From Excoecaria cochinchinensis (taxonomy: Eukaryota > Streptophyta > Magnoliopsida > Malpighiales > Euphorbiaceae), in assembly GCA_947683425.1 (NCBI GenBank), contig CANTUQ010000159.1:6958001-7022000 (forward strand): a DNA stretch of 64,000 nt, in the 5' to 3' direction. The notes beneath the pieces are model-generated. The model was not told the DNA's origin. It searched no databases and saw nothing but the letters and a program-made list of their open reading frames with translations. Positions 23,352 through 35,844 of this stretch are shown here, in pieces (positions within the stretch are counted from its first letter, which is position 1; each line of letters opens with the position of its first letter). The translations under genes were made by a program, and so were the position numbers.

Positions 23352-23757
23352 TGATAGAGTTATGATACGCCCATGACTCTATATAGGATTGAGTTCCTAT
23401 CAAGATTAAATTGAGTTATTTAATCTAAATTAAATTACCAAATCCTATCTCAGAAAGGATTCTGAGTTAGACTGGGGTTAAGACTCTAGCCTTCAGGACC
23501 TCTATAAATAGAGGTGAGGTCCTCATAATTTGGTAACGAGAAAACTTATACGCCGCAAGGCTGCTCGTTCCCACTCACGATTATTTTGTGTTAATCTTTC
23601 AGGGACTTCTAGATTGTGATCTAGCTGCTATTATCTCGAGTGGGTAAAAGCCAGACCGGTGACCAATAAAGGAAGATCCTTGTACCGCTTCCGCAACGTG
23701 ATTACCGCGCTACAAACAAGTACGTTTTGTTATCCTTTATTTATTTATTTTCCTTCA
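23352..23757 (+). repeat. 3' LTR of element C
   Basis: 406 bp, ending TTTTCCTTCA, followed by the ATTAT target duplication. TATA box at 23503-23510. Confidence 0.96.
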
Positions 23758-23762
23758 ATTAT

Positions 23763-24828
23763 TATATTTATTTAATTTCTTTTATTATTATCATATATTT
23801 ATTTATTTAATTTCTGTTTGTTAATATTATTATTATAATTATTATTTTTATTTAATTTTATTACTATTACTATTATTATTGAGTTCTATGGTTATTTATT
23901 TTTATTGATTTGTGATTATTTTTTATTTAATGTTATGTTTTATTATTATTATCATTATTGATTATTGTTATTATTATTGTTATTTTTTTATGCAAATATT
24001 TATGTATCCATTTATTTATTTATTTAGAAATATGTAATTTTATATTATTGTATGTATTTGTGGTCTGTAATAATAAAATGATTTTCGACCGTGCTTAAAA
24101 GAACCACCACACAAATGTTGTTTACCAAAAGAATGTTTGCTAAATAAAACTGGACCAATGTCCTATTTTACCCAATAAAACCATCACATAAAAATTATTT
24201 TCCATAATGAACACATGCGGGGACCAAAGTCCTCAAAATAAATGAATAACCCGTTTTATGCATGTATAGCACATTTACAAATGGGAGTTGTATTCCGCTC
24301 CTAGTATTATTGTAATTTATTTGATTTAATGCTTTATTCTTTTATTCATTTATTTATCTATTGTTTTAAATACGTGAATAAAATGCGCTTTTCAATCAAT
24401 TGCATTGTGTGGAGAGAGAGCGAATTAATGATAATTAAAATTTAATCATAAAATAATCGAGATAGAAATAGATGAGAAATCCCGGACCCAGCTCTGGTCT
24501 TTGGGCTCAAGAGGCTAGAGGTTATCCTCCAAGACACCTCTTGGGTCACGAGACTTTAGCGTTAATCTTAGGCTCCTTAGGGCGAGAGGTTTACCTTCGA
24601 AGACCCCTCTGGCTGGCCCAAAATGGATACAATGCGCAGTCTTAGGCTCTCCGAGGCGAGAGAAACTTTCCCAATGTTCTATTGGGTGGCGACTCTATGA
24701 AACGTCCTTGTTGCCCAACATAGACGCACTTGCGATTTATTGCAAGCTGTCAACGGACCCACAAATGCCCCGATCGCCCTCAAGCGGGCGGTCGAATGGG
24801 CGGCCGCGGGGATCCGGCGCGCGTCACA
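23763..24828 (+). repeat. 3' LTR of element B, right part
   Basis: Continues the LTR split by C and matches about 4850-5915 with few differences, ending GCGCGTCACA. It is followed by GCCGT, the right TSD of B. Confidence 0.95.
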
Positions 24829-24833
24829 GCCGT

Positions 24834-25287
24834 CCACTCTTTTGTTGTGTGTTTCCCCACTAAGCATTTATCGCTTAGCACGGTTTTTATCCGTGCAGGT
24901 GCGGAAGGCGTTTTGCTTTGGGAGAGTCACCGCCAGTCAAGCCAACACAGACGAATGGTTTAGTGTTAGTACTACCTTTGTATTAGATTGACGATTCTTT
25001 TTGTAATAGAGCTCTCTTTGTATCAGTAATTTTGTAAGCTTCCGCTCTGTATATTTTGGGTTATGTAATTATTTTGTAATATCAGTTTGATCAGAACATT
25101 ATTGTATGGAATGTTGTTATATTAATGCATGATCAAGTTGATGTTTCTCAAAAGTTTTAAATTTCCGTATGTTTTTAATGTATGAGTGTATGCTTTGTAT
25201 TGATCCGTTTGGTGTGACACCCTTGCTCCTACGGCATCTCACTCCTATGAGGATGGGTTCGCCTACGTATGGGTAGGGGGTGTTACA
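24834..25287 (+). repeat. 3' LTR of element A, right part
   Basis: Resumes the LTR broken at 3540 and ends GGGGGTGTTACA, as in D. The double hairpin CTAAGCATTTATCGCTTAG plus CACGGTTTTTATCCGTG is at 24855-24900. Together the two parts give an LTR of about 2.56 kb, shorter than D mainly in the array region. Confidence 0.85.
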
Positions 25288-25640
25288 AGGTTAATCGGGT
25301 CAGGTGGGATTTTGCACAACCCTAAATGGCATTATTTAATATTGGAGATAATATCATCAGCTCCTATTAATTAGGATAATTTCATTTACGTTTAAACTAC
25401 CATTCGCTATATTATAGCTCATTTAATTCTCTTACTCCTTATTTTTTGCAACTTGTGTAATAAATCCATGCATAAATATTGTCACAATATCAATACAATA
25501 TATTGAAAAATTCCCTCAACATTAATACTTGTAATATTTAATTTACAGTGATTCATGGAGAAAATCCTTCTGGGGGTCTCAAAAAAGATTAAAAGTAATA
25601 CTAACTACTCAAATCATCTGTGAGTCTATAGGGTGATGAT
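25288..25640. other. Host sequence next to element A, nothing recognised
   Basis: AT-rich single-copy-looking sequence. No coding region or repeat is seen. Confidence 0.5.
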
Positions 25641-25643
25641 TTA

Positions 25644-26301
25644 GGCCCTCTTTGGCATAGCTTTTCAAAGGTTAAAAAGCTAATTATGGGAAAAAAAACA
25701 AGTGTTTGGTAAATGCTGATTTTAGAAAAATTAATTTTCTACAAAGTGAAAAAACCTTATATTACAAAAAGCTAGAAATTGAAACTTTTTAGAAAAACTG
25801 ATTTTTAGCTTTTAAGCGTAGCAGATTTAATATTTTTTTAGACAAAAATGTCCCTTATTTTATTTCATAATGACAATTATATCTAATATAATCTTTTTTT
25901 TTTTGTTTTTTCTCTTATCCTACAACTCAAAATTATCTGACGTTAAAAATAATTATGTTATTTTTTTCTCTTCCCTTTTTTTATCATCCAAAATAATATA
26001 TATATTTTTAATTTTTTATGTTATATTTATTTTATTTAATTATTTATGAAATTATTATTATTTTTTAGTGAGATTTTAAATATAATATATTAAAATTTAT
26101 ATATATCATTTTTTATTTTTTATTCTGAAAAACCATTTTTAATCGTATCATTTACTAAACAGTTGACAACTATTTTTGATTTTATAAGTTATTTTGAATT
26201 TTATTTACCAAACAATTATCTACTTTTCGACATACAGCTTTTTAGAATACAAATTTTTTCAATTGAAAAAACTATTTTCATAACTTTTGCCAAACTGGCC
26301 C
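25644..26301. mobile_element. Tourist-like MITE (PIF/Harbinger type)
   Basis: Starts GGCCCTCTTTGGCA and ends TGCCAAACTGGCCC, imperfect terminal inverted repeats, flanked by TTA on both sides (25641-25643 and 26302-26304). TTA/TAA duplications and GGGCC-TTTGG ends are typical of Tourist MITEs. It is AT-rich inside, without transposase. Confidence 0.75.
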
Positions 26302-26470
26302 TTAAACCATTGGATTTAATGACAACAATTAAATATATGATATAGAATCCATTTAGGTCAGAAAATTCGAAAATGAGATCATTATATTCAGTTAATAATT
26401 ATATATAAATTATCAATTTGTGTTAGCACTTCGTAATGGAAAATTGGCATATAGTAATGGTGGATTCTAA

Positions 26471-26988
26471 GGGTTGATTTCACTAACGGTCACTCAACTT
26501 ATCACTTATCGCGCAAAAGTAACCGCCTTTTTTTTCTTACTTAAATGTCACTGAACTTTTAATATTTTTGCAAAAAAGTCATGTTGACCGGAATCCGGTG
26601 AGGACTATCGCCGGATTGATGACATGGCATGCCATGTCAGAAACTACATGTCGTTTAACAATATTTCCAACAAATGCTACATTTAAATCAATTTCACTCA
26701 TGGTCACTAAACTTATCATTTATCGCGCAAAAGTAACCAATTTTATTTTTTTCCAACTTAAATGTTACTGAACTTCTAACATTTTTGCAAAAAAATCATA
26801 TATTTACTATTCGTTGCCATGTGTTATATGCCATATCATCAATCCGACAAGGGTTCTCGCCGGATTCCGATCAACATGACTTTTTTGAAAAAATGTTAGA
26901 AGTTCAGTGACATTTAAGATAGAAAAAAAAAGTCGGTTACTTTTGTACGATAAGTGATAAGTTGAGTGACCATGAGTGAAATTGACCC
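26471..26988. mobile_element. MULE-like MITE with long inverted repeats and 10-bp TSD
   Basis: 518 bp with arms of about 170 bp (GGGTTGATTTCAC... and the reverse of GGGTCAATTTCACTCATGG...). The TSD TGGATTCTAA is perfect at 26461-26470 and 26989-26998. Long arms and a 9-11 bp duplication indicate a Mutator-like element. A third, directly repeated partial arm lies in the centre (about 26690-26800). Confidence 0.85.
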
Positions 26989-26998
26989 TGGATTCTAA

Positions 26999-27349
26999 CT
27001 CAGCTGCATATAGTAATGGCTTAGATAAGCATTTTCTAGCTGTCCAATTGGTTCTTACGGGGAACCTCATTTTGAATGCTTAATTTGCTTGCCTACATAC
27101 TATTCTTATGACTTTTACCAATTGCGACCTCCACGATTTTTTACATAACGATCCTTATTTTCAATTTTTTAACCTAATAAATGGATTCTATATCAATGAA
27201 CTTAATTCAAGTGGACATAAACACAGTTGTTAATGGCCCCGAGGAATAAGGCTAGGCAATGCTTAATTTCTGCACACCAGCTAACATAGACTTTTGATGA
27301 CTAACTAGTGTTATATATATACTCTTTTTATCTCTCTTCAATATTGGCC
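26999..27349. other. AT-rich sequence upstream of the receptor-kinase pseudogene
   Basis: Holds the natural 5' side of the pseudogene with a TATATATATA run at 27313-27322. No signal-peptide exon or LRR N-terminal cap can be read. Confidence 0.4.
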
Positions 27350-29665
27350 CTCACTGTCACCATTCCTCCACGTCTTGGACACCTTGCATTCCTTTGTGTC
27401 TCTCTCTTTGCTCAATAACAGTTTCCATAGCCCCCTTCCTCATCAACTTGTTAACCTTTGCTGGTTCCAATACTTTAGTCTCCGAAATAACATCTTCAGT
27501 GGAGAGAGACTCTCATGGATTGGATCCTTCTCCAAACTTCAACTTTTGGATTTAAGCCTTAACAACTTGGAAGGTGTTCTTTTCTTTTCCATCTTAATTT
27601 ATTCATATTGCTTTGCACTTTGGCTAAAATTTAATTAGTTTCCTTTGCTTTATAGGAATCGTCCCGACATCACTATTTAATTTGACGAAGTGAAATGGCC
27701 TCTTATTGTATCATAATAGTCTCCACGAGAACATTCCAGAAGCAATTGGAAATCTTTATAACCTAGAATTTTTAGACTTACAAAATACCAAACTTTCAGG
27801 AACTTTGGCTGCAACTATTTCTAACTTATCTTCATTGGTAGAATTTGATTTGAGGGATAATTGGCTTTCAGGCTTCTTATCACCCATTTTATTCAACATG
27901 TCTCACTTGGAATTTTTTTTATCTTTCACCAAATATGTTCACTCATGTTTCCAAGGTGAAAGAGTTGTCCAATTCCTTCTGCCTTATTTGGAAGCACCCA
28001 ATTAAAAGTTTTATCTTTGTCTTACAACCAGTATAAAGGAAGTATTCACACGATATTGGGAATCTAGCAATGCCTCAGGGGTTATATCTTGAAGTTAACA
28101 ATTTTAGTGGTACATTATTTGCTTTTATTTATTTTTCACAAAATTAAACAAGGTATTTACTCTAAGAAATTATTTATTTATTTTAACATTTTTAAAGTTT
28201 GGTTGGATATCTACGTATGAATTTTATCATTTATTAGTAAGTGCGTATGGTAAAAGTTTATACATTCCATGGTAAAGCCATCAATTAAAAAGAATGCTAA
28301 GAGAAATACAAAATTCAAGAAATAGAGAAAAGAAAAATTGGATCTCATCTTGTTGAATTAATCTAAAATCATATTTTTTTTAAATACAAACTGTTGTGTT
28401 GTAGCTGCACAATGGCATGTTCAAAATAATCATTTTTTTAATAGAAGTAAACACTAAATATTAAATATAAATGATGGGTAAAATTGATCTTTGCCGCAAA
28501 AAAAAAAAAATAAATGAATTTGTAAACTTTATGAAAGCATTATATCAAGATGTGACCACTTCACTCATTGATTGAGTAAATGCACTAAAATTTCAACAAT
28601 AGTTGGCAATCCTTTTAATTTGGAGATATTAAGTGCATGGAGACGTGGTTTAATTGGTCCTATTCCTCTAACTATTGCAAATTTAACGCTCTTAAAGACT
28701 TTATCCCTCAAAAAAATGGCTTTATAGGTTTGGCATCTCAATTCTTGTCATGTGATTTTTTTTTTTTTTGCTAATTTTTAATGTCAAATTCTTTTTGATG
28801 AAAATATCGCATAAAATCAAATCAAGATAGTGAAAAAAAAAAAGAAAAGTGGTATTCATTTATGACAATTGGCTTGGTTTTAATTATAATCAAATAGATA
28901 TGAATTACGGTGGCAGGTACAATTCCATCTAAAATTGGTAAGCTTTCTCACCTTGAATCATTAGCTCTAGGAAGCAACGATCTTACTGGATTTGTTCTTA
29001 TTGGACTCTTTAATATTTCAACATTGGAGATATGGTTTAGCACTTAATCACTTATCAGGTCATATTCCTTTAAGCTTTGGTCTCAATCTACCAAATCTCA
29101 AGAAATTCCCAATACATATGAATAGCTTCACAGGTCAAATCCATTACATGGTTCTCTTACAATTTATGTAGGAAACTTATCTTCTTCCTTTGAAGAGTCC
29201 TATGCCTATGGTTGTGAACTCACAGGCATCATACCTAAAGAAATTGCCAACTTAACCAGCTTGATACTTTTGAATTTGGGGACTTAATTATTTAAAGTTA
29301 ACAATTCCTATGACACTGGGAAAATTAAGGGAGCTTCAAAGATTAGACTTGTCTTCCAATACTTTACAAGGTTCCATTCCCTCTACATTATGTGATCGGC
29401 AAAGTTCTCTTACATATTTTTGGGAATAAATGAGCTCTTTAAATAAATTCCTTTTTGCCTAGGTAATGTCATTTCTCTATGAGAACTCTACTTCAATAAA
29501 AACAAATTTACTTGTACAATACCTTCAATGTTGTAGAGGCTGAAATATGTCCTGAAACTAGACGTGTCTTCAAAATCTTTAAGTGGCTTGCTCCCTCTTG
29601 ACATTATCAATCTGAAAGTTGTTGCATACTTTAATGTATCAGGAAATCAGTTATTAGGTAATATC

Positions 29666-30260
29666 GGGTTAGTTTCACCCATGATCACCAAATGCAAAAG
29701 TAACAAATAATTTTTTTTTCGAAAAAATCACTGCACCTATTAAATATTTACACAAAAATCATTTTGACCGTTTTTCATTCACTGACTCGCTAAAAAATCT
29801 TTGTGGCATATCTAATCACCAATTCCTATGCACGTGGCAGCACACATTGGTGCCTAGCCAATAGCTGACATGGCACATGTGGCACATCAACGACCACATG
29901 GACATGGCAGTTGTGATGGATGACACGTCAGCATGCCATGTGTCATGATCATAGTCTAGGATAGTATGACACGTGGCATGATGACGTGTCATCTATCTCA
30001 ATTACAATGTCCATGTGGTCATTGACGTGAGACGTGTGCCATGTCAACTGTTGACTAGGCGCCAATATGTACTGCCACGTGGGTAAAAACTGGTGACTGG
30101 ATATGCCACATAGATTTTTCGGTGAATCAGTGAACAAAAAATGGTCAAAATGATTTTTGTGTAAACATTTCATAAGTTCAGTAATTTTTTTGAAAAAAAA
30201 AATTATTTGTTACTTTTGTGTTATGGCCTATAGTTCAGTGAACGTGGGTGAAACTAACCC
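29666..30260. mobile_element. MULE-like MITE inside the LRR region
   Basis: 595 bp. Left end GGGTTAGTTTCACCC and right end GGTGAAACTAACCC are inverted repeats that extend over about 100 bp. Flanks GGTAATATC (29657-29665) and GATAATATC (30261-30269) form a 9-bp duplication with one mismatch. The centre is rich in CACGTGGC and ACACGTC motifs. Its ends resemble those of the MITE at 26471. Confidence 0.8.
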
Positions 30261-31544
30261 GATAATATCCTACCTAGTTTTGACAGGCTCAAAGATCTAA
30301 CTCAATTCTATTTACAAAATAATAGATTGGAGGGGTCTATTCATTAATCATTTAGTGACATGATAAGTCTGCAATTTCTGAATTTGTCAAACAATAGTCT
30401 CGTCTAAGAAATTCCCTAGTCCTTGGAGAAACTAAAATATATGACATATTTTAATGTGTCTTGGAATGAATTATAATGAGAAATATTGTAACACCCTTCA
30501 TCCAATTCGAAAAGCAAATCAGATATCTTGTGCTACAATGATACTATGATCCATAAATAAGTGGACTACAAAATTTCTTTATTTTTGTTATTTTTTTAGA
30601 AATACTCCAAATTATTACTATTAATTCTACAAAAATTTCGGTAGAGCTTCCCCTAAATAACTTCAATACCTCCTATAAAGGAACCATAATGAGACTTCTA
30701 TATCAATTCTAACTTACCCTCCAAACTCTAAGACAAACTCCTTATACAAACATTTATCCCTTCCTCCACTATTCCAACCAACCAATCAAGAATCATAACC
30801 TTATTTTTATAATCAGGTCATAGATATACCAATTATAATAAGCTTCTCAGTTAAATAAACAAAACTAAAGAAAGTTTTAAACCTTATCTATGTATATAGT
30901 AATATACTGAATAAAACTCAAAATAAATCTGAATTACTCTTTTCAATGTGCCCATTTCTATCTTCTTGATATGACTCCAATTAGTAGTAGATCCAAGGAA
31001 CCTATCTCTCCCATTTCAAAAATATGATTCTGTAACGCATCCGTAAAAAATAATCATGCGCTAAGTGAGGTGCTTAGTAGTGACTACCAAATTTGCTTCA
31101 TCCTTGATAATATAGAAAACTTATATAAATATAATTATATATGAACAATTCATTCATATGCATGCATAATTACTTTTCTCAACTTCTTAGTATAGGCATA
31201 CCATGTAGAAAGGTCACATTTTATACATACTATAAATTTTAATTTACCATTACCATGCATAATATTCTGAAATTTATTTCATGAATAAATAGATTACACA
31301 TAAAACACGCCTAATCTTTAAGTCACAAGTGGTTTCCAATTAATAATCAAATTCCAGTTACAAATTTTTCATGTGTATTTTGACAATTATTATTTATTTC
31401 GTTCAACAATTTCTTGTATAGTTCGAATATGAATACATAAGACATTTGAGTTTTCATTCACATGCCATAAATCATTTCATACAATAAAACATGGTACAAC
31501 CAAACTAACAAACCATATCTATACACACCCTAAGCATTCATAAC

Positions 31545-31558
31545 TATCTCTCTCTCTT

Positions 31559-31599
<41 letters not shown>

Positions 31600-31600
31600 T
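31545..31600. repeat. CT/TA microsatellite
   Basis: A CT run followed directly by a TA run of about 22 bases inside the reverse solo LTR. Confidence 0.95.
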
Positions 31601-33059
31601 ATGTGCTTTACATAACCATTTATCATTATTATTTCAATTAATTTAAGATTCTTATCACCCAAAATAAACCAAAGGAATTCAGAAAATCGAACACGCGAAA
31701 CTGAGGCCTTTAGGCCTAATGGATTGAAGTGGCCAATACCGGGCGTGGCACGTCAATTATTTGTAAAAAGATGTCAATACCGGACACTGCTCTTTTTACA
31801 CCAAATCATGAGTGGCAATTTCGGGCAATGTACTCACTTCTTTTTTGTAAGTTCTCATTAACCTACAATATGGGTCGCCATTAACCTGATACTCAATAGT
31901 AGTTTAATCCCTATAGCCGGCCAATTATATCCTACCCATGATTCCTACCGCTACAATGGGCAATAACAATATTATATTCATTCTTATTCCTCACCATTAC
32001 ATTATAAGCATGTAAAAATTTCTTGATGTCATTATCATTTCTCTTTTCACAATCAATGCCTTTTTACTATCATCGGTACCATATTGCCCTTCTTTTGCCA
32101 TTTTCATTACCACTTTATCATTCATGTCATGATAAGTCTCATTTATACATGTCATGTGCATATGAATTCATATGCATACTTACTTTCAAATATCATACAT
32201 GATTAAACAATAAGTCATACATGCATTATACATAACTTGCTTTAGCATTTTACTCAACCGTCATACCTTATACACCATAGTTACATGTCATACTAAGCAT
32301 TCCATGCGCCTCTGTAATTTAAAGTTTCCCTTAACAAAATTCATAATGCATCTTGCACACATGCATCAAAATATTCATACCATTTGGCCAGTTTCTCACC
32401 ACATATATTACAACTATGTCAATTTAAAATTTCAAGTTCCATCTAATAATCCAACACATACTTGGTTATCTAAGTAATTAAATTCTAAAAGCCTGCGACT
32501 AATTTTAAAACTAGTATTCCATGCATGCCCTTATCATAATAATCCATTTTCCATGTAAATATTTTAAAATCAATTTAATTCGTCAAGAAAATAAACCAAA
32601 GGTTTATGTTTCTTTTCCCATGGATTTCGGCTAACCCTTCACCCTAGGACCATCCTTACATTCTCATCAAATAACTTATTTCAATTATATCACAATTAAG
32701 TCGATTACATTAACTCTAAATCAATTTGAAATAATTCCTCACATATAACAAATTTTTTAATAAATTCATAATGTACATAATTTCTAGAAAAAAAGTTATT
32801 AAATCATGCTTAATTATCAAATAAAAGATCTTAATAGCATTAGTTAATCTGCTAGTACATCAATTGCATATAACTTACCATAAATCCTAATCTAAACATA
32901 ACACGCACACATTCAACAAAGTTAGGAAAAGTTAATATTCAATTTATTCCTAATTATATCACATTACAATAAATACATTTTGGTTTAACATAATAATAAC
33001 CAATTTAAGAATTTACATAGATAACCCCCTTAATAAATCTAGGATGGTGAATCCTTTAT

Positions 33060-33685
33060 TGATCACCCAAATTGATCACCCAACTATCTTCAAGTAGCTC
33101 ATGATATACCCAACCTCCTAACTATGTTCGCACCTCGATGGAGGTAAGCAGTTATGGAGTCAAAGTATATCACTTAGTACTTAAGATAATTTTGGTGATC
33201 TCAAATACTTGCACTACTGCTATGTAAAGATTCTTCACTAAATAGATTTAATATCCATGTGAGAATTCTCATGGCAGGTCCCCAATGTACTTGTTCCTCT
33301 AATAAGAATCTACATGTTAGCTTTGTTTATCTCTATGATCACAGTTATGAAAATAGCTACTTTAACCTTTCAAGAAGTATAGCATGTGCTAGTCTATCAG
33401 TATTAACAATATCTTATTTTGTTAATACTATGACTAGGGATATTTAGGTATTAACATGTTTGCATGCAATAGGCATCTCACATTATGAATGGTTTCATAA
33501 TTGCCTTTTACACTGTATTTATAATAGCAAGGACTTTATTTATTAATTTAATATATAATATCAAACTAAAGGTATTCATAACATAGCACTAATAAAATGA
33601 ATGTAGCCTTCTCATAAATAATAATGAGTTCATATGCATGATAAAGTTCCCTAATCTATATGAGCTCTAGGGCATAATCCTAACA
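33060..33685 (-). mobile_element. Probable copia solo LTR nested in the reverse solo LTR
   Basis: The minus strand starts TGTTAGGATTATGCCCTAGAG, a start common among plant copia LTRs, and ends near GGGTGATCA. Flanks CTTAT (33686-33690) and TTTAT (33055-33059) match at 4 of 5. The left end is less certain. No internal genes. Confidence 0.5.
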
Positions 33686-34956
33686 CTTATCATCAGCGAG
33701 TGGGGAGAAATGGAGTATGTCAAAGGTTTGCCTCGCATTTAAGCACTATCGGTATAGTTCATGTCGCCATCTGATATTGGAGCTGGTTATAAAATGAAGA
33801 CGCAACTTTTAGTCTATAGATAGAAAAAGATTGCGAGTTGAAGAGGCTAAATATGGTAAAGTAAAGGAGAATGGTAAAGGTTGCTGCAAGATCGCCGGTA
33901 GAGGGGGTAGAGAATGGATCAATGATAGCTAAGAGGTTGGAGGCAAGATTCACCTATGTGTTCTCCCTTTTTCCCATTTTTCTGTTCTTATTTTTTCTTT
34001 TTTTATTTTTCCTTGGTTTTGTTTTTCACCTTGCTTTTCTTATGTCTATGATTTACTAGTCTAGAAAAATCCAAAGGCCCTAAATTAAATTATTCACAGT
34101 TGTATCCTTCTAATAATGTTATCTATATTTTTATCTAACTTAATAATCTCGGTTAAAATTTAAATCTTAAATCTAGTTACCAATATAAATTCCCACTTAA
34201 TCTCTATTGTTAATTCCTTATATGATTATATTATTTAGCCGAGAGTACTTATTGACTATCTCAGGACAACTGTGACTTTTACCCATTTTGTTACCATTCA
34301 TCTTAAATCTATTACCCTAACTTTATTTCTCATTTTAACCTCTATAGTATATTCATTTAGGTTAAATTTTGAGCCTTTAAATCTGCATCGAAAAGTCTTA
34401 TTCATAGGTTAGAAGTTACTATTAATAGACTTCAGTTTTAGGCATTACAAATAACTAATAGAGGACCATTTGCTAACTTATCAGCTCAATCTTTTCTCAA
34501 AAATAAAAGACTTTTGCCACACTTAAAATGCAAGTTCTTCACAACTAGAAATCATACCCCTTTACAAAAAAAATAAAAAGAAAAATAATCATACTCTTAG
34601 TGATTGTATTTGGTTTTTGAACTTAATATCATCTTCCTAAGACTTTGTAAAGGGAAAGCAAGACTACCTATTAATCTAGGCTATTTGTTACCTTTAGCGA
34701 ATTGGGAAAATTCTCCATTCATGAGCTCAAGCGAGCAACATATAACTTTAACCAAATCAACTTGCCAAGTAGAGGGAGTTTTGGCTCTGTGTACAAAAGA
34801 ACTCTTTTGGATGGAAAGCTTATTGCAGTAAAGGTTTTCAACTAGCAGCAGCAGCAGCAGCCAGAAGAGGCACTCAAAATTTGTGATGTTGAATGCCAAG
34901 TGTTACATAAGATTCGCTAAAGAAATCTAGTAAAACTTATTACTAATTATTCTACT

Positions 34957-35068
34957 CACTACAAGAAATAACACCTTTTATGATGCAAGATATGGTAAGT
35001 TATAATTAATGACAAAATTTTATGCGTCATCAAAAATTTTATCAGAAAAAGTAAAATTTCTTGTAATG
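34957..35068. mobile_element. 112-bp CACTA MITE inside the kinase domain
   Basis: Starts CACTACAAGAAAT and ends ATTTCTTGTAATG (inverted, one mismatch), flanked by ACT on both sides (34954-34956 and 35069-35071). The CACTA end and 3-bp TSD are diagnostic. It interrupts the kinase between the N-lobe (LVKLITNYS) and the catalytic loop. Confidence 0.88.
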
Positions 35069-35844
35069 ACTACAGAGTTTAAAGCCTAAATTATGGAGCT
35101 CATGCCAAATTACCTATAGCCTAGAGAAATGGTTGTACTCTTGAAACTTTTTTCTAGACTCTCAACAAATATTGAATATAATGATTGATATTGCATTGGC
35201 ACTTGAGTGTCTTCATCATGGCTCTAGAAAATTTGTGGTCCATTGTGATTTAAAACCCAGTAATATTCTATTAGATAAAGATATGGTTGGTTATTTATGT
35301 GACTTTGGTATAGCAAAACTCCTTGATGAATATCAATATGTGATGCAAACCATGGCACTTGTTACTATTAGATATAGGGCACCAGGTTATGTTTTACTAC
35401 AGTATATTGGTAATTTGAATTTATTGCTATCATTATATATACACTGACTACATTTTTTTATTCTTAAACATATGGAAAGTATGGATTAGAAAGACTTTTT
35501 ACTATAAAAGGGGATATGTATAGCTATGGCATATTGGTGATGTAAACTTTTAGTAGAATGAAGCCGACGGATGAGATGTTCAATGGAGAAATAAGTACGA
35601 AGCAATGGATTAAAAAGAGAGATCACCTTTAGGGGTTGCTCAAATTGTAGATGCCAATTTTCTAAGTGTGGATGAATCACATTATTCTACTAAATTTGAC
35701 TGCATATCATCTATCATGGAATTAGCTCCATATGTATTAAGCCTATTTTATATTATTTTCTTTATCGGTTTATTGTGTTAAAGAATAAGTGTTATATTAT
35801 TTCAACTGCTTTTCATATATTTATAAAATTATCAATAAAATACT

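Larger units (their letters stand above)
11747..23757 (+). mobile_element. Element C: Ty1/copia retrotransposon with extra ORF, carrying solo LTR D
   Basis: The LTRs (405 and 406 bp) differ, by eye, at about five substitutions and one small indel, so insertion was recent. The TSD ATTAT is perfect (11742-11746 and 23758-23762). The element has a tRNA-iMet-type primer site, a G-box-rich leader, an extra ORF, a single gag-pol frame and a purine-rich tract before the 3' LTR. Without D it is about 8.15 kb, which is long for a copia element and is explained by the 2-kb leader with the extra ORF. Copia clade is not assigned. Confidence 0.97.
3541..24828 (+). mobile_element. Element B: Tat-type Ty3/gypsy retrotransposon, gag-only, nested
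   Basis: A two-LTR element of about 9.3 kb once nested element C is removed. The 5' LTR is 3541-5915 and the 3' LTR is 10461-11746 plus 23763-24828. It has a perfect 5-bp TSD (GCCGT), a tRNA-Arg-type primer binding site, a gag start and a polypurine tract. No integrase or reverse transcriptase can be read, so it would depend on a helper. The tRNA-Arg-type primer site, long LTRs and a tandem array before the polypurine tract fit the Tat/Ogre lineage. Its LTRs start like those of the minus-strand elements G1 and G2. The lineage call is an inference, since B itself lacks pol. Confidence 0.9.
30487..34449 (-). mobile_element. Solo LTR of a chromovirus, reverse orientation, inside the receptor kinase
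   Basis: Begins TGTAACACCC and ends GGCATTACA, with flanks AATAT and AATAA (4 of 5 match). The kinase gene reading frame resumes directly after it. A reversed hairpin pair at about 31031-31080 (CATCCGT and GCGCTAAG / GCTTAGTA) matches the 3'-end hairpins of LTRs A, D and F in kind and place, so the LTR reads on the minus strand. No internal retrotransposon genes are present. It is older than D, judging from its decay. Confidence 0.75.
27350..35760 (+). pseudogene. LRR receptor-like kinase, subfamily XII type (non-RD), fragmented
   Basis: LRR repeats read in pieces from 27350 (TIPPRLGHLAFL) through 27720-27960 (IPEAIGNLYNLEFLDLQNT), 28600-28730, 28916-29650 and 30285-30480 (YMTYFNVSWNEL). After the solo LTR the frame resumes at 34455 with GPFANLSAQSF, then ELGKFSIHELKRAT, the glycine loop GSFGSVYK (34774-34797), the ATP-binding lysine in IAVKVF, VHCDLKPSNILLD with HCD instead of HRD (35238-35276), and CDFGIAKLL. 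A further exon-like part (YGLERLFTIKGDMYSYGILV) begins near 35480 after a likely intron. HCD marks a non-RD kinase, as in FLS2/EFR/Xa21-type immune receptors, which sense microbial patterns at the plasma membrane. Many stops and frameshifts, three transposon insertions and a missing 5' exon make it non-functional. Confidence 0.88.

Noticed and set aside
33871..34059. Short hydrophobic frame resembling a small membrane protein
   Set aside because: It lies inside the reverse solo LTR in a T-rich run, without support.
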